A stretch of 64,000 bases of DNA from positions 1,054,001 through 1,118,000 of the forward strand of contig WHUZ01000003.1 in NCBI GenBank assembly GCA_015179045.1, given 5' to 3'. The position numbers and the translations under genes are program-made. Under the pieces are notes generated by a model. That model searched no databases. It was given only the letters and a program-made list of their open reading frames with translations, and had not been told where the DNA came from. This document shows positions 47,415 through 60,000 of this stretch, piece after piece. The stretch is from Kalaharituber pfeilii (lineage: Eukaryota > Ascomycota > Pezizomycetes > Pezizales > Pezizaceae). Position 1 is the stretch's first letter, and each line of letters opens with the position of its first letter.

Positions 47415-48464
47415 TCAACTGCATCCATTGCCCGCTAATTCAGGCCCCTCGCCTTCTAACCTCCTCAATGCACGTAACTCTGCTGGAAACCTTAATATTG
47501 CTCCGTTACATTGAGCGGAGCCATTCTGTTGCCGTGCAAAGTAAGAAGTGAGGCCTTCAATCCAATTCGAGACATACTTCTTCGCGGTGGCATGATCTGG
47601 GCCCATGATCAGGTCATGGAAATGGATGTAGTCGATGCTGTCATCGAAATCCTGGTGCGAGGTCTCCAACTTCGCATCATTGAATGCAGTTGCATACGCG
47701 CTTGACAGAACTGGGTCATTGACAAAATCAAGTGGGATTTTAGCAGCAACGGCCAGAGGAACTACTTGAGCATACTCCCAGTCAATAACCCCGGTGATCT
47801 TAAAATTATCATTGAAGACGACATTCCGAATAGCCAAGTCGAAGTGCTGTATGCACAATCGCGAAAGCCTGCCTGGAGGGGAGAATTTGCTGGTAAGGTT
47901 TCGAAGCTGACATTGATTGCGTACAAGACGTCCCGAATATTCCTTTCCAGCATGCCCAGTACTGCTATCAAGTTTTTCCCGCCAGAGTTCTTCGATGGAT
48001 GAGTATGGTTCGGAGCGACTCCAGTTGCCTGGATATCCTCCGGTATGGAAGCCTCGCTTGTGCGACCAGTAGATCCCACCGATACTGTTGAACTCTGCAG
48101 GTTGTGAAAGCACTTTGTGAACGCGCGCGATCTCAGTGGTGACTGCCAGTTTCTGGGCGTCTGTTAATGAGTCGAACTCCCGCGACAGGTCCTTGCCCTC
48201 AATGACTTCTCGAAGGATGTAAGGGGCTCCGGCCTTGTTGTCATGCGATAGATCCCAGGCATATACCTTAGGCACTTTTATGTCTTTATTATATTTTGGG
48301 CAGGAGTGTAAGTATTGCATTGTTGCGATTTCTGATTCTTTCATCCTCCTAGAGAAGGATTTGGGCTCGTAATTAGATACAAGGGCGGCAAGAGTGTCGC
48401 CATTGTTGAACGTGAGTCTGTATGCGCAATTCCAGGAACCATGGCCTTTATGAAGAGACAGTAC
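47415..48464 (-). CDS. APH-fold phosphotransferase-like protein, main exon, 349 aa
   Basis: Fungal APH-like proteins have a kinase fold related to aminoglycoside and choline kinases; substrates are mostly unknown. The frame enters at a TAG splice acceptor (48464) with LHKGHGSWNCAYRLTFNNGDTLAAL. It continues with KESEIATMQYLHS, VPKVYAWDLSHDNKAGAPYILRE, the catalytic loop IQHFDLAIRNVVFND (about residues 204-218) and VIDWEYAQVVPLA (about 224), which supplies the metal-binding Asp. The usual H-G-D reads H-F-D here, but the catalytic Asp and Asn are present. The stop at 47415 follows ELAGNGCS. An internal ATG at 48344 would give a 309-aa product without the start of the fold. The true 5' exon is unsettled; see the frame just upstream. 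No antibiotic-resistance role is implied. Confidence 0.75.
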   Translation of the reverse strand, partial: VLSLHKGHGSWNCAYRLTFNNGDTLAALVSNYEPKSFSRRMKESEIATMQYLHSCPKYNKDIKVPKVYAWDLSHDNKAGAPYILREVIEGKDLSREFDSLTDAQKLAVTTEIARVHKVLSQPAEFNSIGGIYWSHKRGFHTGGYPGNWSRSEPYSSIEELWREKLDSSTGHAGKEYSGRLVRNQCQLRNLTSKFSPPGRLSRLCIQHFDLAIRNVVFNDNFKITGVIDWEYAQVVPLAVAAKIPLDFVNDPVLSSAYATAFNDAKLETSHQDFDDSIDYIHFHDLIMGPDHATAKKYVSNWIEGLTSYFARQQNGSAQCNGAILRFPAELRALRRLEGEGPELAGNGCS

Positions 48465-48863
48465 CTATCAGCTATACGTCTTATTTAAGGAATCGAGGCA
48501 ATAAGATGAAACTGGTTTCCAACTTGATGAACGGTTGAAAGTATGGTTTGAACATGAATGCACAATAGAAAATATATAAATAGTCGCAATTGAGGTATCC
48601 TCTTTTACTCCAAGATATAGCTCGAAAGTGGATTGAGGGTACTATATCATAGAGCTGTTTTAATACATGCAACTCCAGAAGTTTGAAGGAGTGATAATTG
48701 TGTGGCGGTAGTATCAATACGTGAGTAATATGTGTTGCAGAGAAGTATTTCAAAGAAAGCATAAGGATTGCAAGCTTTAGCGTGTACAATTGTGTACAGA
48801 ATTTCTGACAGTTGAGGTAAAGGAGGATAAAAGTTAAGAGGGGAAAAAGAAACCAAGACCAAC

Positions 48864-49524
48864 CAAGTGACTTAATGTCGACGCATCTGCTACCCCTTCC
48901 CTCCCGTTGCTTGAACTCCTCTGCACAGGTGACTAGCCCATGCAGCCTGTCACGATCCTTTTGTTCGGCTTCTACTTTGTTGATGGTATCAATAAGATGT
49001 TGATGTCTATATATAGGTTTGCCGTCGCTTCTTCGGCCTATATCCAGATCATTCGGCATGTCATTTGGGGGCAATGTTAAAGAAATATTCTTTAATTGAT
49101 TGAGCGGCAGTTGTGGTGTTCGTTGTAGCTGATGGGACGTAAGTGATGGACTGCAGTATGACTTGGGTAGTGGCGCCCTTTCAAGATAGCAAAGGTACCA
49201 CCGTCTAGCCCGGGTTCGTATCGCTTGACGGGAAGATGCGACGGATGGTAACGAGCTGGGAGGAGAATGCCTTTGGGAGATATGATGGGAGATAGTAAGT
49301 GGAGAATCGCCAATAGGCAGAGACGCAAACTTCGATGATGTTGAGAATAGTAATGGCAATGATGATTGGCCAGAGCGCAATCGAAGTTTCTTCGTCCGTT
49401 TCTTCTCACGCCTCAACCTCTTGCACCGTGCATTCCCCATTACGCCGGCTTCCTTTCCAGTTACTAAATAATCACACGTCCTTCTCTTCGAATGATAAAG
49501 ATTTGTTCGTCTGGCAGTAGTCAT
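48864..49524 (-). CDS. Possible 5' exon of the APH-like gene, or a separate unknown gene
   Basis: A minus-strand frame from an ATG at 49524 stays open for 220 codons to a GTTGGT donor at 48863. The N-terminal part is very basic (KRLRREKKRTKKLRLRSG) and the middle Ser/Leu-rich. The last part looks genuinely coding: DGKPIYRHQHLIDTINKV and LHGLVTCAEEFKQREGRG. The donor leaves phase 1, whereas the downstream acceptor at 48464 needs phase 0, so direct joining fails and another small exon or another donor is needed. The gene upstream has the same sense-strand C run and ACC array as the SUZ gene. Confidence 0.35.
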
Positions 49525-49876
49525 GTTATCGGACTCGGCACCTTGGGACTGGGCAACGGAGGTGGCAGCTGTGTATGTACGGGGGAAGGGCAGATGGATA
49601 AGGGGATGGGAGATCAGGTGGGATTGCTTTTCTTTTCCGCAAGCGAGAGTTAAATTTTGGGTTGAGTTGAGGGCGGCGATAGCGTGCTGATAGTTGAAAA
49701 AAGGGAGCAGTGAGTGGGGAAGCCTGTGGGTTTTGAGGGAGGGAAGGTTGCGAGCGAAGGCAACGACGAATGATTTTGACAGAACAAAAGTGAATTAGTG
49801 CAAGCAGCCAGACAGCCAGTAATCCCAGGCCATGGCAGGTGGTGGGGAGGGGGCATTTTCGTTTTAGTTGAGGGAC

Positions 49877-49894
49877 GGGGGGGGGGGGGGGGGG
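49877..49894. repeat. 18-nt G homopolymer
   Basis: Uninterrupted G on the plus strand, hence C on the sense strand of the minus-strand APH-like locus, about 350 nt upstream of the ATG at 49524. Confidence 0.85.
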
Positions 49895-49917
49895 ATATGT
49901 GGTGGAGGGAGGAAGGG

Positions 49918-49947
49918 GGGGTGGTGGTGGTGGTGGTGGTGGTGGTA
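49918..49947. repeat. (GGT)n microsatellite
   Basis: About ten GGT units, 25 bp beyond the G run. The same G-run plus GGT arrangement occurs upstream of the SUZ gene at 3987-4127. Confidence 0.85.
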
Positions 49948-50460
49948 GTAGCAGTCGGGGCCTTAGATCTGGCCCAATGGCGAATCAATCAACGATTTCC
50001 CCATCAGCTTGAGAAGAATGAACAGCAATTGGCATAGCTGCACACTGGCGCAACTAGGGCAGATGGGCGAATTCCAGAACACGACTGCGAGCAGCCGGGC
50101 AAGAGCAGCGCTGTACTCGAGTACTGCGCAGAGTTGCCAAAGTCCGCCTCCAGTTGTGAAATCAGAGGGGTATCAAACGTGGGATAAATAATGTAGAGGT
50201 AAAATAAGACAACATAAAATAAAATAAAATAAAATAAAATAAAGTAAATAACATGGAAATGCACGATCTGTGGTACTCTACACTTCTTCCCTAGAAGCGT
50301 GAGCTGGAAAAAGAAAAGAGCGGGCAGTAGCCAGGACGTAGTAACGCAGCTAGCATCTAGCAACTACAGTATCTATTTTACTGTGCGGCGTTTTGCTTCT
50401 TGCTGCCAGTGCGCGCTTCCTTTTTTTTCCCTCTCGTGTCCTGCACCGGGGTTCTGGGAT

Positions 50461-50544
50461 GGGGGGACGGGGGACGGGGGACGGGGGACGGGGGACGGGG
50501 GACGGGGGACGGGGGACGGGGGACGGGGACGGGGGACGGGGGAG
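50461..50544. repeat. GGGGGAC heptamer tandem repeat
   Basis: About eleven copies of a 7-nt GGGGGAC unit, one of them shortened, followed by 100 nt of G-rich sequence. Each unit carries a G-run, so G-quadruplex formation is plausible. Frames on both strands (Gly-Asp-Arg or Pro-Ser-Val) are repeat translations. Confidence 0.9.
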
Positions 50545-50852
50545 GAGGAAGGGGGGAGGGGAGGGGAGGGGGGCGAGGGAGGGAGGGAGGAAGAGAGGGG
50601 GAGGTGGGAGGGGGCAAGGGGAAGAAGGGAGCCGGGGAGCCCCGCATGGCAGGGCTAGTACCTCCGGATGGCCACATACCTGCTGCTTATATCCTGCGGT
50701 TGTGGTGGTAGCGGTGGTGGTGGTGGTGGTGGTGGTGTCGGGCGGCGAGCAGCTCGTGCGAGGCCGAGTCCAAGCCTGGCTACAATCGCACTTGGCAGCA
50801 TCGGCCGGGTGAGGGAGTGCAGCCTGCGCGAGTGCGTGCGCGATGGATGGGG

Positions 50853-50878
50853 CGTGGTGGTGGTGGTGGTGGTGGTGG

Positions 50879-50909
<31 letters not shown>

Positions 50910-50916
50910 GGTGGTG
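50853..50916. repeat. (GGT)n microsatellite, long
   Basis: About 20 GGT units with one GCT interruption. A shorter array of about nine units lies at 50711-50737. Confidence 0.9.
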
Positions 50917-51080
50917 CGGCGCGAGCGAGCGATTGTGGAAACTGCGCAGCGCTCCCGCGAATGCTACATACCACGAATGTTGGAACGCGGTGCAAGGGAT
51001 CCCATCTACGACACAGCACCCAGACTGGCCGCGTGCCCTGGCCGCGGCCCTGGCATACCTTGCGCTAACCGCACACAGGC

Positions 51081-54000
51081 CCAGATATAAGACAGTAGCC
51101 CACGCAAGAACTCCTCAGCCAGAAACTCTATGCATGGGCTCTGTCTAATCTTGCACCTATCGGTCTGGAGAATTATTGATGCCGAGGAGAATAGGCATCA
51201 TGAGCATCGATATCGAGTGCTATACCTCCCCTCCCCCCCCGCCCCCAGTCAAACCGGCACATACATACTAGTAATTGTACAAGCATTGTTCTACGATACC
51301 TACTATACTAGTACAGGTAAGCTTTTCTAGATGCGAAGTGTACAACTGCTTAGTACAGTACTCTACATAGTACTTAAGCACTGCTTATAGTTATGCAATT
51401 GTAGGCAGTGTCCGGTGTAGCACATGCACTCTACACAGTCTGCTTGGATACAGAGCTTGAATTTCCATCATGGTCGTAGCGGGCTTTGCGAACCGAATTG
51501 TGGCTCTACTGGGATCTACTACTGCCGACTAATGCCCATGGTGATCAGGGGCGTCCAAGTGGAAAGAAGTTATTGATATTCCCAAACATCTCTCTATTTA
51601 TCTGTACAAAGTTACAAAGACCAAGTTATTGGTTCTCCAGCAAGTCACTAGTAGTACATAATGCTACTAATCTATATAGTGTTCATGTAGTTCATAAACA
51701 GCAGCCACCCACCTATCTCACGATCATCATGACTATTCCCTCAGATTAGAGAGGTTCTGGTTGCAAGACGACTTCCTTTGACCAGTCTCATGCCACAAAG
51801 CGGTCAAGCCGCCACCATTTCACATCCATGCCCAAGTGCAAAGCGGCATTGGGGTTTGCATATTCGATGTATCGCGTTCTTCGACCCCGCAAACTGGACA
51901 GTCAGAAACTGTACTGCCACTCTCTAAATCGTCAGTTAGTCCACAGCTGTAGCCTAGCTTTTAATTAATACAGTGCACGCTTGCTAGTGAAGTTGACCAA
52001 ATTCGTGATTTGCCGATCAATTGTGATAGTGGTGACCTAGTCACGGAGGTATAGTTTTCGTAATCCAAATCACACCGGATCGATATATGACCACATACCA
52101 ACCTATTATCCTCATCCCTTTTTCATGAATCTGCGATTTTGTCTTGCTCAATCCTGTTAATCGTACATTTGTAAAGCGTACCCAAAGTAATCGCCCTTTC
52201 GCTAGCGCTCGCCCTCTGTAGCATATGCTTGCAACTATCCACTTCTCTTTCGTATTTCCTCAGCCCTTCGCTAGCACCTGCTCCTTCATCATGTTGAGTA
52301 AAGTAATCCCTTGACTAGTGAGTCTGGGCAAGAGGAGGGGCCAAAACCTCGATCGGAACTATCACTGGTGGACGGATGGCCACGAGCCTAGTAGTATCAG
52401 GTAGTGGTCTCACTTAAGTCCACATTGCTATCCATGACCGTGGGACGGATCTCGAGCTAAGGCCCGTTGGTGAGGGTGAAGTGTGTGTGGAGGCTAGAGT
52501 TTGTGTCCACAAGAGGAATATCGTTTGATCGCTCGAGGCATCAAATCTGAGGTATCCTTTTTAGCTATAGAGCGGGCGCGAGACTGAACTGAGCATGCTA
52601 AGAGGTTTGCTGCATCCATATCCAATCTCTCAATCTCCCCCCACACCCTCTATAAATCAACTTCAGCTCATGATTTCTCCACTCTTCAATGTCCCCACTC
52701 CTTTGCTTGTCAAACAGCCCACAGTCCTAAAAGAACGGCCAGCTAGCAGCGACAGATATAAAGTAGTAGCTAGAGTAGGCTGCTTCGCACCGAATTTGAA
52801 TTGGTAGCAAGGCTGGGTTTGCTTGCCCGCACCAATCGGCAACTGTGAGTGACCATTCCGCTGGATGGTTCCATAGGCAATGCGAGGGGAAGACAGAGTA
52901 TAATCTTGTTCAAAACAAAAGATTCTTAATGAATCCTGCATTGCGGCATGCACAGAAGATAATAATACAAGTCCATTTCTTCCAACAAGGGTTGTAAAAT
53001 GTTTGAAGAAGTGGTCAATTCAAGAGAGCTGCGATTAGTAATGGTCAAGCAACAAACGTAAGATAACGTGAAATAGCTTTTTTTTGTGAGCGAGTGTGAG
53101 CGTTTTTTTCTTTTTCCCAAAAAAGTTCCTTTGATGCTGTGCAAGGTTGTTTGGCTGTACCATGGCTCATGGGTCGATGCCAGTATCGATCTTTCATCAA
53201 CCACGAATTGAGGTCCATCAATGGTTAGTATTATCAACAAAAGAATTCTATGTCGGGGATTCAATGGGCCGTTGGCACGACTCTGCATTCGTTTAGAGCT
53301 CTACCCTGTTAGTACCCAACCTCATGTACCAGTGTTTTGTTCTGAATATCATTAATTCTTGTTTACTTGCTCAATGGCATCGACAGCTCAGTGGAGGTCA
53401 ATGGAATGCTGTGCGGAAGTCTCCAGGGCACTGTGAATCGAAATATGAAGAAGGTACGACATAGTCCACAACTCTACATCCTGGGCATAAGATCAACAAA
53501 CGCTTTTGTGAGGATGACCCTTAGCAATTATGAATTAATCAAAATACCCTATTCGCGCGTAGATATAATACTTTCAGGCAATGTTTTGTAAATAAGATTC
53601 AATATGATCTTAAGTGCAGGGATCAATAGTATTGCACGTGTTGAATCATCCGTCAATAAAGCTACCAGGTAGTCAGGGATAGCTTTGCAAGCATTATTGG
53701 TGAGGGACATCACCTTGGTCACAGAACAGGCGTTGGAGCACTGAGAACTAATCCTGGAAATACCGCCACCGCTGAGAGCAGTTTTTCACATCCAATGATT
53801 GATTGAATACGTGAGTATTGTTGCTCACAACGAATCGTGAGCAGTAATGAACCTGTGATGCATGGGTCTCACGATCAATCTCCTGGTCCTCATGGCCCCT
53901 AGGTCCACCGTACATTTCTAAGCCCTGTACTACAATTGTTCAGATTGAAGCCGCATTGTATCTGGACTTCGTCGAAAGTGCCTGTATATGTAGCAGAAGT

Positions 54001-57000
54001 ATATCCCATGTCCCCTAGTCTCTTTCTAACCTCCAAATCCTTGCTGGCTGCGCTGCAGATAATGTCCCTCATCGCCAGCTCACTTTCAGCTCCGGCGTAA
54101 GGCACAGAACGAATCTTTCAGAGATTTGGGGCCTACACAACAAGGTATAAGGAAATGTAACCCTGGTATATGGTAGATGGCTCCTGTTCCTATTCCATAT
54201 CATCAGCAGTTTCGATCCTACATCCAGGTTGTTAAAATTCATCGATGCCGTACGCTTGCGTTGGAAGGAAGAAAAATAAGGAAAGTGAGCGACGAAAAAG
54301 CTTCTGCCTGCTTCACCAATCGCACTGTTGCTAATACACTAGGGTATCCTTCTACGGCAGCCGATTAATTTATTACCTCGGTAGGTGAGCATTTCTTGTA
54401 CATAAACCGATCTGGAGGCGAATCGGGAGGCGAGGAGATGCTTCCCGTCCATGCAGGAGGCAGCAAAGGAAGAGTTTGAAGTACTAGCAAATATCCAAGC
54501 TTGAAAGAGAAAGATCAAGCCGGAAAGGTTAGTGTGGAGGAATGGAGGAACAGCTGGATGTCTCGTTTCGCATGTAGGCTTGTTGCATGTATATAAAATA
54601 TACCGACATATTTCCTCACTTAAAAGACAGCTAGCCTACTAGAAAGCCACCCATCTTTCCCCCACGCCTTAGATTTGACTGTTGGCGGGCGTGGTCCAAC
54701 CAGGGGGTCGAAATGCCCATCAAGTCCTATGGCATGTTAGTGAGATGAGACAAGGGCAGGTGCTGTGCTGCTTCAAACATCAATTTTTGTGGTCACTCAT
54801 ACCTTGACAATCTTGCCCCTCACCCTCGGAGAGATACCTTGATTATGCATTGCACTGATTTCGAGCTGGCGTTCGTTAGTCGTGGCACCGGAGAACCCGT
54901 CTTGGTTGAGACTGGACATCTAGCAAAGCAGGGGTACCACATCCGAGTTGTACCGCTGCGCCACTATAACTGTTCGGTGCGGCTGGCCCTGGCTTCATAA
55001 ATGTCGGCAGCGGGGCCTATCAAAACTGGGCAGATGAGACTGCGGTGCGGGATGGCTACATCTACAGCGGGATTTCCGTTTATTTGGGAATTGCTGGACC
55101 CGAGACATTTTAATTACCGCTGCTCGCTATGGTTCCGAGCGTGGCCCATCGGTACTTGCAACTCATGAGATGTGATGTTGCATGTAAGCATTGGGCGTAT
55201 GCATGCACGTCGTTTCTTATTTTCTTCCTTTTCTTCTGAAAACGCTCAAGTGCAGAGCAGCAGCACGAGCGCCCCGTAGGCCTGAGGTTGAGTAAATTTC
55301 ATGCATTCACAGGGTTTCTAGTGGGGGTCAGTATCACTGACTGGAAGCAAGCTGGGAGCTATAGCAGAATGTTCAGTAACCGTGATAAGAACGCGTGCAT
55401 ACACACCTACTTGAAGGTTAAGGCCATGGCTTGGAGCGTGGATACGAGTACTGCATAGTACCTGGTCACCAAAGTAAGCTCGCCTCCAAGAATTCTATTG
55501 CATTTACTGCACGTTGTGCAAATAGTGGAAGCTTAGAAGGTTTCATATGACGGAATCAGAATAGCCTGTGTATGTTATCGGCCAGTGCTGAGTGCAAGAT
55601 CGTTTCCCTTCGCTAACGAAAATTTCGGGAAGGCGCAACAACCCGTCTTCCGTCTGCCGCTGCTCCCGTCGTTGCTAATTTCACGGTATTCGGGTGCATG
55701 CTGAAGAACGACTCTACGTTACCTGTGTGACAAAGCGTCGGAGAATAGCATTGCGATCGCTTTGACCCTCACCTGAACCATGCGATCCATGTTATAGCAT
55801 GAAGTCACCATCGCCTGGATCTTCAGGCAGGTTACGAGACTGAGGCAACCTGACTAACATCCAACTGCGGCTCCGTGAGTATTAATACCTATCCTCATGT
55901 AACCATTGCCTAGGTGACTCCTCAAGTGAGTTAAGATGTACTCGGGTTTGGTAGCGAAGACTCGGAAACTCATATACAAACCCTATGCAGCGTTTCCATT
56001 TGAATATTGGCTGTTGTTTGCATTGCCCTGTACTCTGTACTCGAGACTTGTGCACTCAGACCTAGCATTTTCAAGTTTTTGCTGCCACAACCAGCTATCA
56101 CATCATGCATGCGCATGCTACACACAGTCTTGCCGTTTGATTCGTTGTCATGATGTTGTCGTCGGGTGACTACTACCTGATGTGGAGGTCATAGAGCAGC
56201 TCTGCACTTGTTTGATAACTGAAGGCCAATTGGATTCACGCACATACATCTACACTTTCAACAGTCCCGTAGAACTTTGATGCTATTGTGTGTATAGCTC
56301 CTAGAGAATATCAATGCCAGCCATCTTGTAGCCAATGAGGGTTCAACAATACCCTGTGACTTGCACTTCATCTATATCGTTATTATAGTTAAGATGTACT
56401 GTAGTCATGTAAGTATGATATGCGCCATGCAGCAAATAGACTGCAGGTTATATCCAATCCAATGCTTCGTTTCAATGGCACTTTACTAGAGCACTTATGT
56501 AGAGCGCCACGATGCAGGAGATAATACTGCTTTGAGACAGGTTACCAGTCAGCTTGCATCTGCAAACATACGTTTGGTATACCTGTGACCTCAATAATCC
56601 ACCAGTAAGCTCTAGCATTTCAACGTAGCTGCACATTCGCTACTCTCGACCTTTAAGCGGAGCATACTTGCGTGCTCATGCAACCCCTGTGCATCTGCTA
56701 GTTATGGCCGTGGCCTCCCCATATCCAAAGTATGTGCAGCTAGAGAACTTCTCGCAAAAGCGCAGATCTACTCAATTATATTTCCCCTTGGTTACTGGTA
56801 CTGCCCTACCCTAAATTTTGGGGTGTATCCAAAGGCTATGGCTTCACAGTATCCCATCATTTTGCTATTGCATACTCTTCAAAGAGGGATAAAGTAGAAC
56901 AAAGCAGGATAAAGTACAGTGGCAGCCTCTGCGAGCTCAGCCTTCCGAAGCGGGATGCCGGATTATGCTGCCATGGCATAAGTAAATCCTGATTTGCTAT

Positions 57001-60000
57001 CCCGCCGTTGCTGCCAGCTACAACTCTATGAAGTGTTCAAACTTTACTTAAACGTGTAAAATGTTACTTGGTTTTTAATGCAGTCTCACTAACTTTACTT
57101 AAATCCACTCCTGAGGACCACATCGCTTGTGAATCCCTTGATGTGAAATCTTGAATACGTTTATTTACCTTTGACATCTAATACACTTTTAATGGTACCT
57201 GCATAATAAGCTTTTAAAGTTACTCGCACTAGACCAGTTCTTTATCTTATTTATAATATTTGAAAGTATGCTATAAGTACTCTAGAGTTAATATGCTTTT
57301 ATTGTACTATGTTCTTGCTAGTCACAAGTTTATTGTTTAATAAGCATTCTTTTAATATTATTTTGTTTTTAAAGATTTTAAAAAAAGAGGCTGCTGGAGA
57401 AATAGTAAGGAAAGAGAAGCAAGAGAGTAAGTTATCTATATTGGTGTATTGGTATGGCTATTGAAAAAAAAGATGTAGCATTTAGGATTATAGTTTGATT
57501 ATATGGCTCGATTCAGAGCTGTGGAGGGGAACTAATTTTTTTAGTATTTGCTACATACATATATATAAAATGTTAGAATAAAGTACATTAAATGACTACG
57601 TTGAGGAAAAAAATCTAAAAAGCCTGAGATTAATTTATCACAAAAAGAAAAAGCCAAAGTAACAGATTATAGGCGTAAGAAGCGTAATTTCAAATATGCA
57701 CTCGGCAATAGTATTTACCTAAGTTGCTAAATGCTACTACGCCTCGCTTTCATCAAGCCCCATTTGTTACATCTAATGTTACTTAATTGAGAAACCTGGC
57801 ATCGTTCAAGTAAAGCTCCGAGACTCCATAGAGCAAGTTATTAAGCCGAAGCGAACCTCCGAGGCTACCTCCAGTTCACCAATCCTATCTCACAAATAGC
57901 CTATGTAAGATGCTTCTCTCGTCAGCGTTCTCCATAGAGAATCTGCCTGCAACAGCAGCAGATTAGCACTGACATTTGTACATACAACTTTCTAGGCATG
58001 TTTTATTTATACATATGTACCTAGAGGCACTTAATGACAATGTAGAAACAATTTGAGTTTCAGTCATATAGGTACATGTTCAATCGCACTCAGGGGGCCA
58101 TGCTTTGTATGGGTTAAATTGGCCTCCCTAGCCCATATCTAATAGACGATCCTCTGAGTGTTAACCCAATTGCACACTACTAAAGGCTTGAATAGCATGG
58201 CAATTAGCAAGAACATCGCTCACCCGATGGGGATGATACGTATAGCCGCTGAGGCTACATTAATTACATCCACTTGATGTGCAGGGCCAATATCCCGGCC
58301 ATGAGAAGTTGGGATAGTTGTGCAGTGCTCGACGTAGAATAGCCATGCTACCCTCTAGAAGGGCATAAGGGTTGATATTTAGAGAGCTCTTGCTGACAGC
58401 GGCAATAATCGTCGTCTGTTTTCGGCCAGCTTTGCATAAATAGACTCTGAGCTTCGGATATGCTATCTAGATCTTATTATCTCCGGCAAAGAGATGTACC
58501 GGTAGATGAACTATATGAGAACTCTCTGCAATCCGGACGCTCGGACATGGCACCATCCTAACCCTGTAGTCATGAAGTAGCTTAAATAGCAGCGAAAATA
58601 TGCTTCTTCCGTACAGCTAAGGCCTATGGAGGGCTGCTGCTCACCTATATAGCGTAGTGAACAATCATGTGTATTGAATTGGAGGTTTGATGTGGAAAGG
58701 CGCAATATAGCGCTGAAGTCATATAACAGCTATTGATAAAAACCCAACAATACTGGTATACTATTACCGTGGAGGGTGACTTGGCATAATGCTTGCGCTG
58801 ATAATGAGCCATCGCCAGTTTGCTGCAGGTAAAAGGTAGAACAATGCTCTGTCGCCAGCGCTTTGGGTGGGATCCAAAGCTGAGCTGATAAGATAACAAG
58901 TAGTGCTATCAATACTAGCCGGTGACATCCATGGCTAGATTAATAAAAACATACACACGCTCTTGTACCGTAGTGTTAGCAGCCCATAAACAACTGATTT
59001 ATAAACGCCCTCACACGTAAGCATTTGGATTGGACCTCAAATGCGATATTGCTGTATGGTATTAGCAACATGGGCCAACTAGTTCTGTGTATACATTCAG
59101 GATCAGTCATGATTGGAAGATCATGTCAGTGTATACCGGCAGCACACAATTCGAGCGAAAATCACGAAACCGCTCTCATAACAAGCATTCGTGGATAATT
59201 CCTTCCTTAATTCGAAGTTGAGGCCTGTAGCTACTCCGTAGCACAACTTACGTTAAGGCATCTCTATATTGCCTTTAATTTCTCGATATCAAACAACATA
59301 TGTATGAAGACGTAGCAGTCCAATTTTCAATGTATGAAAGCAACTTATGATACACTACCTAAATCTAAAATATTGTACTCCAACCTGGAAGTACTTGTAT
59401 TAACTCAATGCGTCCACACGAGGCTAATATCTGTATCCGATACCTTGCCTCAGGACAAAATCATGTGACTTCCGATGACCTTAATTGTTTGTCGCGTTCG
59501 CTGAAGTGAGGACTGTTAGCAACTTGAATTTAACTGCAAAGCTAACCATACACGTCAATTGCAAGAAGTCGTCTTAAAAAATCACGAAATCAAGAGCAAT
59601 CAGAATCTAAATAGGTAGTAGTCATGGGTAATTATATTTAAATATTATGCTAGTAGTTTTACCTGTCCACACACCCATGTATTGGTGTGAATATTCACTC
59701 ACTGTTTCACAAAAGAATAGACTTGCCAATCATCACTTATATTACTTGTTATTACACCTACCAGTTCACAGTGACCGAGGGATAGACCTAGTTCTGAACC
59801 CGGTCTGAGCCTAATAGGAAATAGAAGCTTCCATAATAATCTTACTGAACTTGGAGACCAGCAAATAGCAAAAATGCAGCTTTATAGGGGTATAAAAATA
59901 CATAAAACTGCGACTCCCAACTTGCTTTGTATCCGATTCCGAAATGTGTATGCTTTGTACTTAAGTTCTTCCCTCTCAAGAGTGCACGTGGCCGGCGAGG

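Noticed and set aside
54895..54985. tRNA or tRNA-derived SINE on the minus strand (box A TGGCGCAGCGG)
   Set aside because: Box A fits well, but the expected box B is poor and no cloverleaf with a paired acceptor stem can be drawn.
57360..57720. Transposase C-terminal remnant
   Set aside because: Only short Lys/Arg-rich translations in AT-rich sequence; composition alone can produce them.
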